Origin: Leadbetterella sp964563435
GTDB taxonomy: Bacteria > Bacteroidota > Bacteroidia > Cytophagales > Spirosomataceae
NCBI GenBank assembly: GCA_964563435.1
Contig: CAZLXI010000001.1
Span: 62,001-126,000, forward strand
DNA: 64,000 nucleotides
Direction of reading: 5' to 3'
Under the pieces are notes generated by a model, which was not told the DNA's origin, made no database searches, and saw nothing but the letters and a program-made list of their open reading frames with translations. Both the position numbers and the translations under genes were made by a program. Shown here in pieces: positions 16,975 through 26,370 of this stretch. Position 1 is the stretch's first letter; each line of letters begins with the position of its first letter.

Positions 16975-19107
16975 TTAATTTAATACGGCTAACATTTCTT
17001 TGGCCTTTGGCAGCAGATCAGAGGCCGGATACGAGCGGACAAAATCGCTCAACGCAATGTAGTATTCATCTCGCGAGCCTGTTTTACCCAGTGCAAAGAT
17101 CCGCAGAAGGGCCATTTTATCTTCTACCTGGCTGCCTACATATTCATTCATTCCCTCTTCCAGCATGCTGACCGCTTCCGCCAACATCCCTTCATCATAA
17201 AGCCGGTAGGCGTTTTTGTATAGCTCCAGGGCCTGCACTTCGCGATCGCGGGTCATGGTGACCGTGCCTTTCCGGATCTGCCGGCCAAAGGAAGTATTGG
17301 GATAATCTTTCACCAAACGGGCTGCATAGGCACTTTGCAAAGGATTTTCTTCAGCCAGGGCCAGGTAATATAACACCTCAGGCTCATAGCTCGACTTTGG
17401 AAAATCTTCTAGGAACTCCCGAAAACTTGCATTGGCCTTTTCCTCGTCCTTAAATTTCAGCTTATAGATTCTCGCTATCCGGAAAGCGGCTTCTTCCTGC
17501 TTCCGTTTGGAGGCGATCTGCTGGATTTTGGTGACGGGTATACGCTTCTTAAACTCTTTGATCTCGTCTTCTATCGCCTTTTTCTCATTTTCTTCTGCCG
17601 ACAGCTGCCCGGAAGAAGTATTGGGAATCACCGGCTGCACTACGGGCTGCTCCACCATCCGGCGCTCCGTTTCGCTGAAAACAAAAGAAGTGGAAGATTT
17701 TTCCGTACGGCGCCAGTTATCTTCCAGCGGACGGTTCCCCCATATCCGTACAAACTCGTTTTTTTCCTTTATCGCCTCTTTCGGATCGTATAATCTCCAT
17801 TTTTTTCCGGGAGAAACGGCCGCTGAAGTTTCCGTTGAGGCTCCGCTCTGCAACTCCTGGCTTCTCTTTAATTCCGCTCTTTTGGCCAGAATGGATTTTT
17901 CCAGCTTCTGATCCAGTACTTCCGGACTCAATGCCGCCAGACGCTGCAGGCTGTCTTCGAGGTCATACACCTTTTTGTATTTGATAAATTCATTCAGGTA
18001 CATGGCCCTGTCGTTGATATCGGTACGCATGAGATAGGTCCGAGGAAGCGTGATCACCGTGCTGTCATAATATACTGCAGCATGCTCATAGTCGGCCAGG
18101 TCATCCAGATAAACATCCCCGATCGCCTTGTATGCAAAGCCTTTGCTGAGCGGATCTCCTTCTGACTCCCGGGCCGATCTTTCATAATAGCTGATGGCTT
18201 CAGCGGTTTTTTTCCTGCGGCGCGCGGTTTCGCCCATCTTATAGTAGATCTTATACCTGAGGTCCTGGTTTTTACGATCCTCGAGCATCTTTCCGAATAG
18301 CTGATCGGTATCATGGGCCAGCGACTCGGTCATCATCAGCCCCAGTTGAGCATTGAAAACCAGCTCGTATTCAGGCTTGTTTTTCATCGCCATCCGGAAA
18401 TTCCGGCGTGCCATCGTTCCCTGGTTGAGTTCGTTGTATAATTGCCCCAGTATAAAATGATAACGGGCCTTTTCGCCGCCTTTCTTCATTCCTTTAACAG
18501 CTTCTTCGAGTAACACCGCAGTAACAGCCTTCTCTCCCCTGATCTGGTTGTAGTAAGCGATGTTCAGCAGATAAGTATGCCGGTTTCGCTTACTAAGGGT
18601 CCGGCTCTTGAGAAGTGTGGACAGCTGATCTGCGTTCTGAAAATCGCCTAACTCTATATAGGCACGCATCATCTGGGTGAGCGCTTCCGTTTTCATTTCC
18701 TCCGAGGAAGAAACACTGTTCAGGTATTTATAGGTTTCAATGGCATTTTCAAACTCTCCCTTCAGGATACGCGCCTCACCGATAAGCAGATAAGCCTCAT
18801 CCAGGTATTTGCTGTTAGAATGCTTTTCTGCGATGATAGACGATTTTTTAATAGCATCGATCAGGTAAAATTTTGCGGTATCGAGCCGGGTAGAGTCAAT
18901 CGGGCGATATATTGGCAAAACGGCCTCATAGTTATCCCGGTAGTTGGCGGCAATATACTCTTTGGCGACATCAATGTCTTCACGGGAGATCAGCAGGGCA
19001 TTAAAACGGGAATTCATATTGTGCCAACTCCTGCTCAGCAGACCGTTATTGTACTGCGAACATGAACTAAGCGTCAGAAAAATCACATAGGGAATGAGTT
19101 TTCGCAC
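16975..19107 (-). CDS. porW: PorW/SprE-like T9SS lipoprotein with TPR repeats
   Basis: A 710-residue periplasmic lipoprotein (signal ending LTLSSC, Cys16) of tetratricopeptide type. The SRSWHNMNSRFNALL segment near residues 25-40 matches the conserved start of SprE/PorW, needed for type IX secretion and gliding in Bacteroidota. Helical TPR-like repeats cover about 95-400; a low-complexity charged linker follows (about 405-530), then a second TPR block with the FREFLEDFPKSSYEPEVLYYLA pattern. It starts with GTG; no ATG lies in the signal region. It is first in a tight run with the 33-residue ORF and the symporter. Assignment to PorW/SprE is by motif, so subtype is moderately sure. Confidence 0.75.
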   Translation of the reverse strand: MRKLIPYVIFLTLSSCSQYNNGLLSRSWHNMNSRFNALLISREDIDVAKEYIAANYRDNYEAVLPIYRPIDSTRLDTAKFYLIDAIKKSSIIAEKHSNSKYLDEAYLLIGEARILKGEFENAIETYKYLNSVSSSEEMKTEALTQMMRAYIELGDFQNADQLSTLLKSRTLSKRNRHTYLLNIAYYNQIRGEKAVTAVLLEEAVKGMKKGGEKARYHFILGQLYNELNQGTMARRNFRMAMKNKPEYELVFNAQLGLMMTESLAHDTDQLFGKMLEDRKNQDLRYKIYYKMGETARRRKKTAEAISYYERSARESEGDPLSKGFAYKAIGDVYLDDLADYEHAAVYYDSTVITLPRTYLMRTDINDRAMYLNEFIKYKKVYDLEDSLQRLAALSPEVLDQKLEKSILAKRAELKRSQELQSGASTETSAAVSPGKKWRLYDPKEAIKEKNEFVRIWGNRPLEDNWRRTEKSSTSFVFSETERRMVEQPVVQPVIPNTSSGQLSAEENEKKAIEDEIKEFKKRIPVTKIQQIASKRKQEEAAFRIARIYKLKFKDEEKANASFREFLEDFPKSSYEPEVLYYLALAEENPLQSAYAARLVKDYPNTSFGRQIRKGTVTMTRDREVQALELYKNAYRLYDEGMLAEAVSMLEEGMNEYVGSQVEDKMALLRIFALGKTGSRDEYYIALSDFVRSYPASDLLPKAKEMLAVLN

Positions 19108-19193
19108 AAAAAACAGAATTTGTTAACTATTTAACGCAAAAGCGGCCTGATAAGTATCCATCAGACTGCAAAGTACAAAGAGGATTCCGAAAC

Positions 19194-20048
19194 TTAAAAT
19201 TTCAACCCGAAATCACTGAGTTTGCCAATATCTCCTGCCCGGTAACCTTTGTCGGTTTCCACTATCCTGCAGGCTTCATGCGCTACATCGTGGTCAAAGA
19301 ACAGAATGACGTCTTCCCGGATCAGCCGGTCGATAAGTTCCTTTTTTTCGTCCATCGACTTTAGGGGAGCAATATCGTAAGACATCACATAAGGAATATG
19401 GATATGGGCAAACGTGGGTACGGTATCGGCCGCAAATATGATCTTTTTATCCCGGAAACGGATCAGCGTCATGATCATCTTCTCCGTATGCCCGTCAACA
19501 TAGGTAAATTCGAAGGCATTGCTGAAACCGTGCGTATCCTTATCGATAAAATACAGCTGCCCGGCTTCGGTAAGCGGCTGTATGTTTTCTTTCAGGAAAG
19601 TAGCCTTTTCCCGGGCATTGGGATGTGTGGCCGACTCATAATGCCCGGAGTGCGTCCAGTATTTTGCTGCCGGAAACACGGGCCGGTAGAATTCGCGTGA
19701 GGCGTCCCATTCGACTGCCCCGCCGCAATGATCAAAATGCAGGTGCGACAAGATCACGTCGGTCACTTCAGAAACATCGTAGCCGGCTTCCCGGATCGAC
19801 TTCTTTAATTCCCCTTCCCCGTTTCTGTAATAATAACTTTGCCACTTTTCGGGCTGTTTTTCGCCCATTCCCGTATCGATCAACACCAGCCGCGGACCCT
19901 CTTCTACCAGAAGGCAACGCATCTTGAAGTTACACATATTGTTCTCATCCGCAGGAATGGACCTACTCCAGATCGACTTGGGCACTACTCCGAACATGGC
20001 CCCGCCATCCAGCTTAAAATTTCCGGCGTCAATAACCGATAGTCTCAT
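19194..20048 (-). CDS. Metallo-beta-lactamase-fold hydrolase
   Basis: A 284-residue zinc hydrolase. The metal motif SHLHFDHCGG (His102, His104, Asp106, His107), a GHTEKMIM segment and FAADTVPT plus FFDHDV supply the remaining ligands. The layout resembles N-acyl homoserine lactonase/quorum-quenching and related lactonase subgroups, but those names should not be taken as function. No signal peptide is seen, so it should be cytoplasmic. Its ATG overlaps the stop codon of the secreted metallopeptidase by four bases (ATGA), so the two are co-translated despite acting in different compartments. Confidence 0.85.
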   Translation of the reverse strand: MRLSVIDAGNFKLDGGAMFGVVPKSIWSRSIPADENNMCNFKMRCLLVEEGPRLVLIDTGMGEKQPEKWQSYYYRNGEGELKKSIREAGYDVSEVTDVILSHLHFDHCGGAVEWDASREFYRPVFPAAKYWTHSGHYESATHPNAREKATFLKENIQPLTEAGQLYFIDKDTHGFSNAFEFTYVDGHTEKMIMTLIRFRDKKIIFAADTVPTFAHIHIPYVMSYDIAPLKSMDEKKELIDRLIREDVILFFDHDVAHEACRIVETDKGYRAGDIGKLSDFGLKF

Positions 20049-22654
20049 AGTTTGGTAAATCTTTTGAAAACGGACCCTTTGGCCTCCTTTACCTGCAGCA
20101 CATAGTTTCCGGACGGTAGTGCTGTCACTCCTATCCGGTGGCTGAATCCGGTCTCCGTAGCGTTCACATGCTCATGGTATACCTTAGCCCCACTCAGGGA
20201 AAAGATCTCCAGCTGCACTTTCTGCGCTTCACTAAGCGTCATCTCAATATCGATATGCTCGGTAGAAGGGTTGGGATACAGCGTTATGCCGTACCCGGGC
20301 TTTTCTTCGTTAGCCAGGATCACCGGCGCGTTTTCCTGGATATAGAGGTTATCAATAGCCCAGCCCCAGCCGTTGGTGAGCTGATCGGAGTACAGGCGAA
20401 AACGCAAAAGCAGCGGATGCCCGGCACTCACTGACAATGTCGCGGTATTGATCAGTAAAGTCCGTTTTTTCATCAGGGTCACATTTCCTTTGGCCAGGGA
20501 ATTGGGGTATTCTCCGGTGCTCATATTACTATTAAACCGGTTTAGCCACAAATTATTGGCCCGGCTGTCGTATCCGTCTTCGAGGGGAAACCAGTCGGCA
20601 CCGTTCACGGAGCCTTCTACCACTACGTAATCGTAAAAACCGTCATCCCCGTAAGCTGCTCCGCTCTCACCGGGTTCTATCAGTACCACCTCGTCAAAGG
20701 TGACCAGCGTATTGGATCCCTGGCCTACACGAAGAGGATAGCGCAACATGGCCACATCATTGCGGTCGAAATTGACCAGCACGCCTCTGCCGCCGGGGTC
20801 TATCAGTCCGAGGCCGTTCCGGTAAGGATGCGGGCTATGGAGTGCGGCCGTCGGGAAGCCCTCTTCCGCCCCCACTTTAAAGCCGACCATGGCAAAGTCA
20901 TCTTCTGCATTCTCAAAGTCGGTAGAATAGGAGTCGCGGTTATTCAGCAGGCTGGTTACTGTAAATTCATAAAAGGAGGGCACCGCCGGGTCGGCACTCC
21001 GGGTGCTGGTGTATTCGGTGGGAAGTGTGGTGCTGTTGCCCGTCTTGTCCCTTGCCACCAGCTGGTAGCGGATCTGGTCTCCGGCTTTTAACCCGGGAAC
21101 GGGGTCTATCAACACATACAGGTCCTTATCATCATAACCGACCGAATATTCAGGTCCGTGGACAGCCACATCATATTTCTGCATGGCCACCGAGGCCTGC
21201 GCTCCGCCGTTCACCTGGTAATTCAGGGTCACCGAGGCCAGTCCTTCGTGAAAATCGTCTTCCACCACTGCGCCAAAGACCTTCGGAAAACTCACCTCTT
21301 CCACACTCAGAGGCCAGTGTATCATCGTTGGAGCTGTCGCGTCATTACCGAAGCTAAAAGCATAAACATACTGTGTGGTATTGAAACCGTTGGTGCCCGG
21401 CGACCGGACCGTACTTCCGAAGTTGTCCTGTACCTCAAAATAGTATCTTACCTCGGCTACCGATGGCGGGAAGGTGATCTCCACCGAATATTCATTGGTA
21501 CCGGGTGTCCGGACCAGGTCCACGCTTTGTGTACCGCCGGAAGTCTGGTAGTAAAGTTTTGCCGTTCCTTCTTTCAGGGTGGTATCCGACAGGATGTTTG
21601 CTTTAAAAGTAACCGGGGTATTCTGAGGAAAATTCTTTAAACGTTCATGTGCAATCGAGGTGCTCTTCCAACCCATTTCATAAAGAGCGGACAAAGCCAA
21701 TGGGCCCGGATCATGAGTGACCTCCATAGATTGTGCAGTGGAGGTCATCAACGCATTCACTGTGCCGGTCGGGTAGCTGCTATCATTCAGGTGCGCGATG
21801 CTCCCTCCCTGCCGGAAAGGCGAAGGCGCAAAAAGGCGGGGCCGTTCGATGCCGGTTCCCTTCTCAAAGTACAGGGCATTTCCGGTGAGCTCCTGGTACA
21901 GGGCCTGGGTGTTTTTTTTAAAAACCGTGGTATCTACCAGGTTAAGGCCCATTTCATTCTCTATAAAAATATCATAGACCGACTTATAGGGGGTGCCAAA
22001 ACCGTAATTGCCCATCTGGCCGGATACGCTCATGGTGGAAATAAAACCAAGGCCATGACCCAGCTCATGCAAAACGATGGTCGTAAAATCAAAAGTTCCC
22101 GACCGGATGTTCTCCGGATCACCGTAGTGCCAGGGGATGCTGCTGTTAAACCAGCAATAGATATCTCCTTCAGCATCGCTGTTTAAAGGCCGGCCGGCCA
22201 GCTTTTCGGCCAAAGCTATAGGATAATAAGTGTTTGCGTAGCGGGCACCCTCAAAACCGATCAGGAATTCCGACGTATTGGCCGCCCCCAGTGTGGTAGC
22301 CCCCAACACCTCCCAACTGGCAAACACCCGGATAGGTACTTCGGAATACACCAGGTGTTCCCAGATCTCCACTGCCCGCTGAAAAGCGGCTTTCGCATCT
22401 TCAGGAAAGCCTTCGTAGGTCACAATGAACTGTGATTTTTTTTCGGCCTGCCCCCTGAGACCCCGTGCCTTACGGATAAAATCCTGCGCCGCCACAATTG
22501 AAAAGTGATCTTCATGATTACCGGGACAGACCACAGCCTGCCCTCTGAACGTTTTCATCTTATCTTTATACAGCGTCTGAGAGATAACCGAACCGGCACT
22601 CCCCAAAAGCAAAAGACCAATAAGTAATATTTTTTTCATACGATTCTGATTCAT
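20045..22654 (-). CDS. T9SS-secreted zinc metallopeptidase-like protein
   Basis: An 869-residue exported protein. A Sec signal peptide covers about 1-26 (KKILLIGLLLLGSAGSVIS). A zinc-metallopeptidase motif HELGHGLGF at 196-204 places the catalytic domain at about 60-340. Two beta-rich domains follow (about 350-560), then a region resembling a jelly-roll/MAM-type adhesive domain (about 570-780), and a C-terminal T9SS type A sorting domain (about 790-869) with LYPNPSTEHIDIEM and LPSGNYVLQVK. It should therefore cross the outer membrane by type IX secretion and be surface-attached or released. A second in-frame ATG five codons in is also possible. Confidence 0.85.
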   Translation of the reverse strand: MNQNRMKKILLIGLLLLGSAGSVISQTLYKDKMKTFRGQAVVCPGNHEDHFSIVAAQDFIRKARGLRGQAEKKSQFIVTYEGFPEDAKAAFQRAVEIWEHLVYSEVPIRVFASWEVLGATTLGAANTSEFLIGFEGARYANTYYPIALAEKLAGRPLNSDAEGDIYCWFNSSIPWHYGDPENIRSGTFDFTTIVLHELGHGLGFISTMSVSGQMGNYGFGTPYKSVYDIFIENEMGLNLVDTTVFKKNTQALYQELTGNALYFEKGTGIERPRLFAPSPFRQGGSIAHLNDSSYPTGTVNALMTSTAQSMEVTHDPGPLALSALYEMGWKSTSIAHERLKNFPQNTPVTFKANILSDTTLKEGTAKLYYQTSGGTQSVDLVRTPGTNEYSVEITFPPSVAEVRYYFEVQDNFGSTVRSPGTNGFNTTQYVYAFSFGNDATAPTMIHWPLSVEEVSFPKVFGAVVEDDFHEGLASVTLNYQVNGGAQASVAMQKYDVAVHGPEYSVGYDDKDLYVLIDPVPGLKAGDQIRYQLVARDKTGNSTTLPTEYTSTRSADPAVPSFYEFTVTSLLNNRDSYSTDFENAEDDFAMVGFKVGAEEGFPTAALHSPHPYRNGLGLIDPGGRGVLVNFDRNDVAMLRYPLRVGQGSNTLVTFDEVVLIEPGESGAAYGDDGFYDYVVVEGSVNGADWFPLEDGYDSRANNLWLNRFNSNMSTGEYPNSLAKGNVTLMKKRTLLINTATLSVSAGHPLLLRFRLYSDQLTNGWGWAIDNLYIQENAPVILANEEKPGYGITLYPNPSTEHIDIEMTLSEAQKVQLEIFSLSGAKVYHEHVNATETGFSHRIGVTALPSGNYVLQVKEAKGSVFKRFTKL

Positions 22655-22705
22655 CGAAAAACACTCAGCAAATATTGTTCAAATACAGATACGTAAAAAT
22701 GGTGC

Positions 22706-22713
22706 TATTTTTG
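22706..22713 (+). promoter_or_regulatory. -7 box immediately before recQ
   Basis: Perfect TATTTTTG ends five bases before the recQ ATG. With the usual distance to the start site, transcription would begin at or next to the A of ATG, giving a leaderless or near-leaderless message. No -33 TTG at normal spacing was found. Confidence 0.45.
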
Positions 22714-22718
22714 CATTT

Positions 22719-24650
22719 ATGACTGATAAAAGTGAAAAAATAATATTCGACCCCGAAAACGTTCTGCAACATTTCTGGGGTTACGATGCTTTCCGGCCTC
22801 TCCAGAAAGATATTATTTTAAATGTTCTGGCCTGCCGGGACACACTGGCCATTCTGCCTACAGGCGGCGGGAAGTCGGTTTGTTTCCAGGTGCCGGCGCT
22901 GATGCTGAACGGGATCTGCCTGGTCATTTCTCCGTTAATCGCGCTTATGAAAGACCAGGTCTTCCAGCTTCAGAAAAGAAAGATAAGCGCGGCCGCCATT
23001 TATGCGGGCATGAATAATCAGGCGGTCACCGACACCCTCAATCAGGCCATAGATGGTCATATCCGCTTCCTGTATGTTTCTCCCGAAAGATTGAAAACCA
23101 CTGCATTCAAAAACGCGCTGAATTACCTTAAAATAGGGCTACTGGCCGTGGATGAGGCCCACTGTATCTCCAAATGGGGCCATGACTTCCGTCCGGCTTA
23201 CCTTGATATCAGCGAAATAAGATCTTTTACCTCCGGGCAGAAATACCCGGTAATCGCCCTTACGGCCACCGCTACCAAGGAAGTGAGAAAAGATATTATT
23301 GAACGCCTTTCTCTCCGTATGCCGGAAATATACGTACGGTCGTTTGCCCGCGAAAACCTTGCCTACCGGGTGGTATGCTCCGACCAGAAGGAGGTGCACC
23401 TGCTGGAGTTTCTCAAAAAAAAGAGCGGCCCGGCCATTGTTTATACCCGGACGCGTAAAAGAACGGTGGAAATTGCTGCCTACCTGAGCAAAAACGGGAT
23501 AACGGCCGACTTCTATCATGCCGGGCTCCCCCTTCCGGAGAGGAACAAAAAGCAGGACCATTGGCTGGCCGGAGCCGATGCCGTAATGGTCGCCACCAAT
23601 GCCTTCGGTATGGGCATCGATAAAGCTGACGTCAGAACCGTGGTTCATACAGACCTATGCGATAACCTGGAAGCCTACTACCAGGAGTCTGGCAGGGCCG
23701 GAAGAGACGGGAAACCCTGCACCGCACTACTGCTTTACAATAAAAGCGACATCCTGACCCTGGAAAAGAACCTGAACATGAAGTATCCCGACCGTGCGGT
23801 GCTTCAGCAGGTTTACCAGTGCCTTGCCAATTACTACCAGGTACCTCTGGGAGAACTGGAGTATGGTTTCCACGACTTTGATCTCTACCGCTTTGCCTCC
23901 ACATTCGGCCTGGATATGCTACAAACCCATTATGCACTGAAGCTGCTGGAGTCGCAGAATATCATTTTTTTGTCGGAAAGCTATCATCAGCCTTCCCGGC
24001 TGAAGTTTCTTTTCAGGGCCGACCCGCTTATGGATTTCCAGGAAAGGAATCCGGCGGTCAGTGAAACGGTAAAGACCATTCTCCGGATTTACGGCGGGGA
24101 GGCGTTTCATTCGTTTGTGGATATCCGCGAAAACGAGATCGCCTCTGCGCTCGACGGCTCCTACTCCAAAACCCTCGAAGCGCTGAATTTCCTTCAGAAA
24201 CACCGCGTTATCGAATATATTCCCCAGAAATCCGCCCCGCAGCTGAGCTTTCAGGGCTTCCGCTACGATGCCGCGCGCCTTCCGCTGGATCACCGGCAAA
24301 TTTCCGAGCGGAAAAGCAGTGACCGGCGATCCATGAAGGCCATGGTGATGTATGTGGAACAGGACCAGCATTGCCGGATGACGGTGATCCAGGATTATTT
24401 TGACGAGGAAGATCCACACCCTTGCGGGAAATGCGATGTCTGCACGAAAGATAGGGCCGCCGGCTTCTTCGGGCCGGATGTGGAAATCCTGAAGGCCGGG
24501 ATCAGCCGGCTTCTGCCTGCCGGCGTAGAAGACCTGCAACGGTCATTTAGCGCAGAAGAGCGGGAAACCGTAGCCGCGATCATCAAAAAAGGGCTGGCTT
24601 CCGGAGAACTCGGAATGGACCGTTACGGCTTAATTTTTGTAACCCAATAA
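22719..24650 (+). CDS. recQ: ATP-dependent DNA helicase RecQ
   Basis: A 643-residue superfamily 2 helicase acting in recombination and fork repair. Walker A LPTGGGKS at 46-53, DEAH box at 145-148 followed by CISKWGHDFRPAY, motif IV-VI region with GMGIDKADVRTVVH and the arginine finger in ESGRAGRDGKP. A RecQ-type zinc module is present (CGKCDVC at 569-575). It is a little short of proteins with a full HRDC domain and appears to end after the winged-helix region, as is common in this phylum. Divergent from the metallopeptidase with a 64-base gap holding the promoter. Confidence 0.93.
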   Translation: MTDKSEKIIFDPENVLQHFWGYDAFRPLQKDIILNVLACRDTLAILPTGGGKSVCFQVPALMLNGICLVISPLIALMKDQVFQLQKRKISAAAIYAGMNNQAVTDTLNQAIDGHIRFLYVSPERLKTTAFKNALNYLKIGLLAVDEAHCISKWGHDFRPAYLDISEIRSFTSGQKYPVIALTATATKEVRKDIIERLSLRMPEIYVRSFARENLAYRVVCSDQKEVHLLEFLKKKSGPAIVYTRTRKRTVEIAAYLSKNGITADFYHAGLPLPERNKKQDHWLAGADAVMVATNAFGMGIDKADVRTVVHTDLCDNLEAYYQESGRAGRDGKPCTALLLYNKSDILTLEKNLNMKYPDRAVLQQVYQCLANYYQVPLGELEYGFHDFDLYRFASTFGLDMLQTHYALKLLESQNIIFLSESYHQPSRLKFLFRADPLMDFQERNPAVSETVKTILRIYGGEAFHSFVDIRENEIASALDGSYSKTLEALNFLQKHRVIEYIPQKSAPQLSFQGFRYDAARLPLDHRQISERKSSDRRSMKAMVMYVEQDQHCRMTVIQDYFDEEDPHPCGKCDVCTKDRAAGFFGPDVEILKAGISRLLPAGVEDLQRSFSAEERETVAAIIKKGLASGELGMDRYGLIFVTQ

Positions 24651-24721
24651 GGCCTATAAATAGAATAAATTTTATAATTTGCCACTTTATTGGAGAAGTT
24701 TACACTTAAACTATACCTGAG

Positions 24722-25036
24722 ATGAATGCCAGAGAAATAAAGCAGGCCGAACTGGAAGGAGAAATCGAAAATGCAACACTGGCTTTAAAAAACCAGCTTT
24801 CAGAATACAGGGAAAAAGGCGGAAATGCCCTTATTGTTCTCGGAATTATCGCTTCCGCTTTTGTGCTGTATAAGCTACTCACCGACGACGACCCGGAAGA
24901 TGCACCCCAAACTACGGTTAAAAATGAAAGCTTTCTACGGAACGCCCTGATCGGTCTGGTCACTTCTGTAGCGGTAGGCTTTGCCAAAAACCAGATTTTA
25001 GACTTCATCGACCGGCTTATGAATGAAAATAAATAA
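24722..25036 (+). CDS. Small membrane protein of unknown function
   Basis: A 104-residue protein I do not recognise. It has an acidic amphipathic N-terminal helix (about 1-34), a hydrophobic helix at about 37-54 (ALIVLGIIASAFVLYKLL), an acidic linker with DDDPED, a second weaker hydrophobic segment at about 73-88, and a short basic-acidic tail. The shape resembles membrane-anchored stress proteins of the YqjD kind, but there is no motif to support that. It precedes GGGP synthase with one base between stop and the likely start, so it is in the same transcript as lipid and folate genes. Confidence 0.6.
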   Translation: MNAREIKQAELEGEIENATLALKNQLSEYREKGGNALIVLGIIASAFVLYKLLTDDDPEDAPQTTVKNESFLRNALIGLVTSVAVGFAKNQILDFIDRLMNENK

Positions 25037-25037
25037 T

Positions 25038-25754
25038 ATGATCAAAAAAGGCTTTGCTGTTCTCCTGGATCCCGACAAGCTGAATCCCGATTCGCTGGCC
25101 GAAAGAATAGCATCTATTAATGATTCATCGGTAGACTATATATTTGTAGGCGGCAGCCTTATTTCTACCGATAATATGGACATGGTCTTGTCTGAGCTGG
25201 CCGCCAAAACCGCAGTTCCGAAGATCCTGTTTCCCGGAAACAGCCTGCATGTGCATCAGGGGGCCGACGCTATCCTGCTCCTTTCCCTGATATCGGGTAG
25301 AAATCCCGAATTCCTGATCGGACAGCACGTTATTTCAGCTCCGATGCTGAAGCGCAGCGGCCTGGAGATCCTGCCTACAGGCTACATCCTGGTAGACGGC
25401 GGCCGGCCTACTACCGTGAGTTATATCAGCAACACTACCCCCGTTCCGGCCGATAAGCCCGATGTGGCAGCGGCTACGGCCCTGGCCGGTGAAATGCTGG
25501 GTTTACAATACATTTACCTCGATGCCGGGTCGGGCGCCTTGTTCCCGGTGCGGGAAGAGATGATCCGGATGGTGAAAAACACCGTATCGGTACCGGTGAT
25601 TGTAGGCGGGGGTATCCGGACCACCGAAGATGCCCGGAAAGCCTTGTCTGCCGGTGCGGACGTCATTGTCATCGGTAATGCTATTGAGAAAGACCCCGGT
25701 CTCCTCAACGATATCTCAAAAACCGTGGCCTCTTATAATATATCTCTGGTGTAG
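25038..25754 (+). CDS. Geranylgeranylglyceryl/heptaprenylglyceryl phosphate synthase family
   Basis: TIM-barrel prenyltransferase of 238 residues, group II (bacterial GGGPS/PcrB type), expected to join a polyprenyl diphosphate to sn-glycerol-1-phosphate. Motifs: AVLLDPDKL at the N-terminus, YIFVGGS, LFPGN, TGYILVDGG, YLDAGSGA and the glycerophosphate loop VGGGIRTTEDA plus GADVIVIGNAIE. A start at 25023 is also open and overlaps the previous stop; the ATG at 25038 follows the stop directly and is preferred. Product lipid in Bacteroidota is not fully settled. FolK follows two bases later. Confidence 0.87.
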   Translation: MIKKGFAVLLDPDKLNPDSLAERIASINDSSVDYIFVGGSLISTDNMDMVLSELAAKTAVPKILFPGNSLHVHQGADAILLLSLISGRNPEFLIGQHVISAPMLKRSGLEILPTGYILVDGGRPTTVSYISNTTPVPADKPDVAAATALAGEMLGLQYIYLDAGSGALFPVREEMIRMVKNTVSVPVIVGGGIRTTEDARKALSAGADVIVIGNAIEKDPGLLNDISKTVASYNISLV

Positions 25755-25756
25755 AC

Positions 25757-26260
25757 ATGTTTACGGTGTTTCTGGGAATAGGCAGCAACCTGGGCGATAG
25801 GCCGGACCATATCCGGACCGCCCTGCAAAAGATCAGCGAAAAGGCGGGCCACCTGAAAAAGGCCTCCGGAATCTATGAAACCGAACCGTGGGGAGTGGAA
25901 GGTCAGGACAACTATTATAACCTGGCAGTGGAAGTGGAAACCCTGCTCCTGCCTTTGCAGCTTCTGCAGGTGATACGGCAGATAGAACTGGAATGCGGCC
26001 GGGAAAGAAAGGAAAGGTGGGGAAGCCGTACCCTCGATATCGACCTTCTCTTCTTTGAGGACTACCACTTCACCATGCCGGACCTCACAGTGCCGCACCC
26101 CCGGCTCACGGAACGGAATTTCGTACTGTATCCTATGGCGGAAATTTCAGGAGATTTTGTGCATCCGGGAAACGGGCTGACCCTGTCGGAACTGAAGGAA
26201 ATGAGCCCGGATACGGGATGGATAAACCGGAATACGGATTCGAATATTGTGTATCCATAA
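25757..26260 (+). CDS. folK: 2-amino-4-hydroxy-6-hydroxymethyldihydropteridine diphosphokinase
   Basis: Folate-pathway pyrophosphokinase of 167 residues. Core motifs are FLGIGSNLGDR, SGIYETEPWG, the ERWGSRTLDIDLLFF catalytic stretch with two metal-binding Asp, and VPHPRLTERNFVLYPM. The last about 18 codons (after LKEMS) fall inside a short duplicated DNA segment also present before the glycosyltransferase, so the true ancestral C-terminus may have been different. The catalytic part is complete. Co-directional and nearly abutting GGGP synthase. Confidence 0.93.
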   Translation: MFTVFLGIGSNLGDRPDHIRTALQKISEKAGHLKKASGIYETEPWGVEGQDNYYNLAVEVETLLLPLQLLQVIRQIELECGRERKERWGSRTLDIDLLFFEDYHFTMPDLTVPHPRLTERNFVLYPMAEISGDFVHPGNGLTLSELKEMSPDTGWINRNTDSNIVYP

Positions 26261-26370
26261 TTATTACCGGAGGCCTGGCGCTGAAGGGAAAGAACCCGGA
26301 TACGGGGATGGATAATTCCCATAAATCAGAATACGGATGCGAATATTGCTCGTCCATAATTATTACCAGG
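26206..26370. repeat. Imperfect tandem duplication spanning folK end and glycosyltransferase start
   Basis: Copy 1 (26206-26270) and copy 2 (26295-26370) share cccggatacggg, ggatggataa, gaatacggat, cgaatattg and ccataattattacc blocks in the same order. Read in the glycosyltransferase frame, copy 1 encodes IRILCIHNYYRRPGAEG against the real start MRILLVHNYYQDPGGED, so copy 1 is a decayed duplicate of the gene's 5' end. Period is about 89 bases. Confidence 0.8.

Noticed and set aside
21647..22186. Antisense frames inside the metallopeptidase gene (up to 179 codons)
   Set aside because: Shadow frames caused by codon bias; composition not protein-like.
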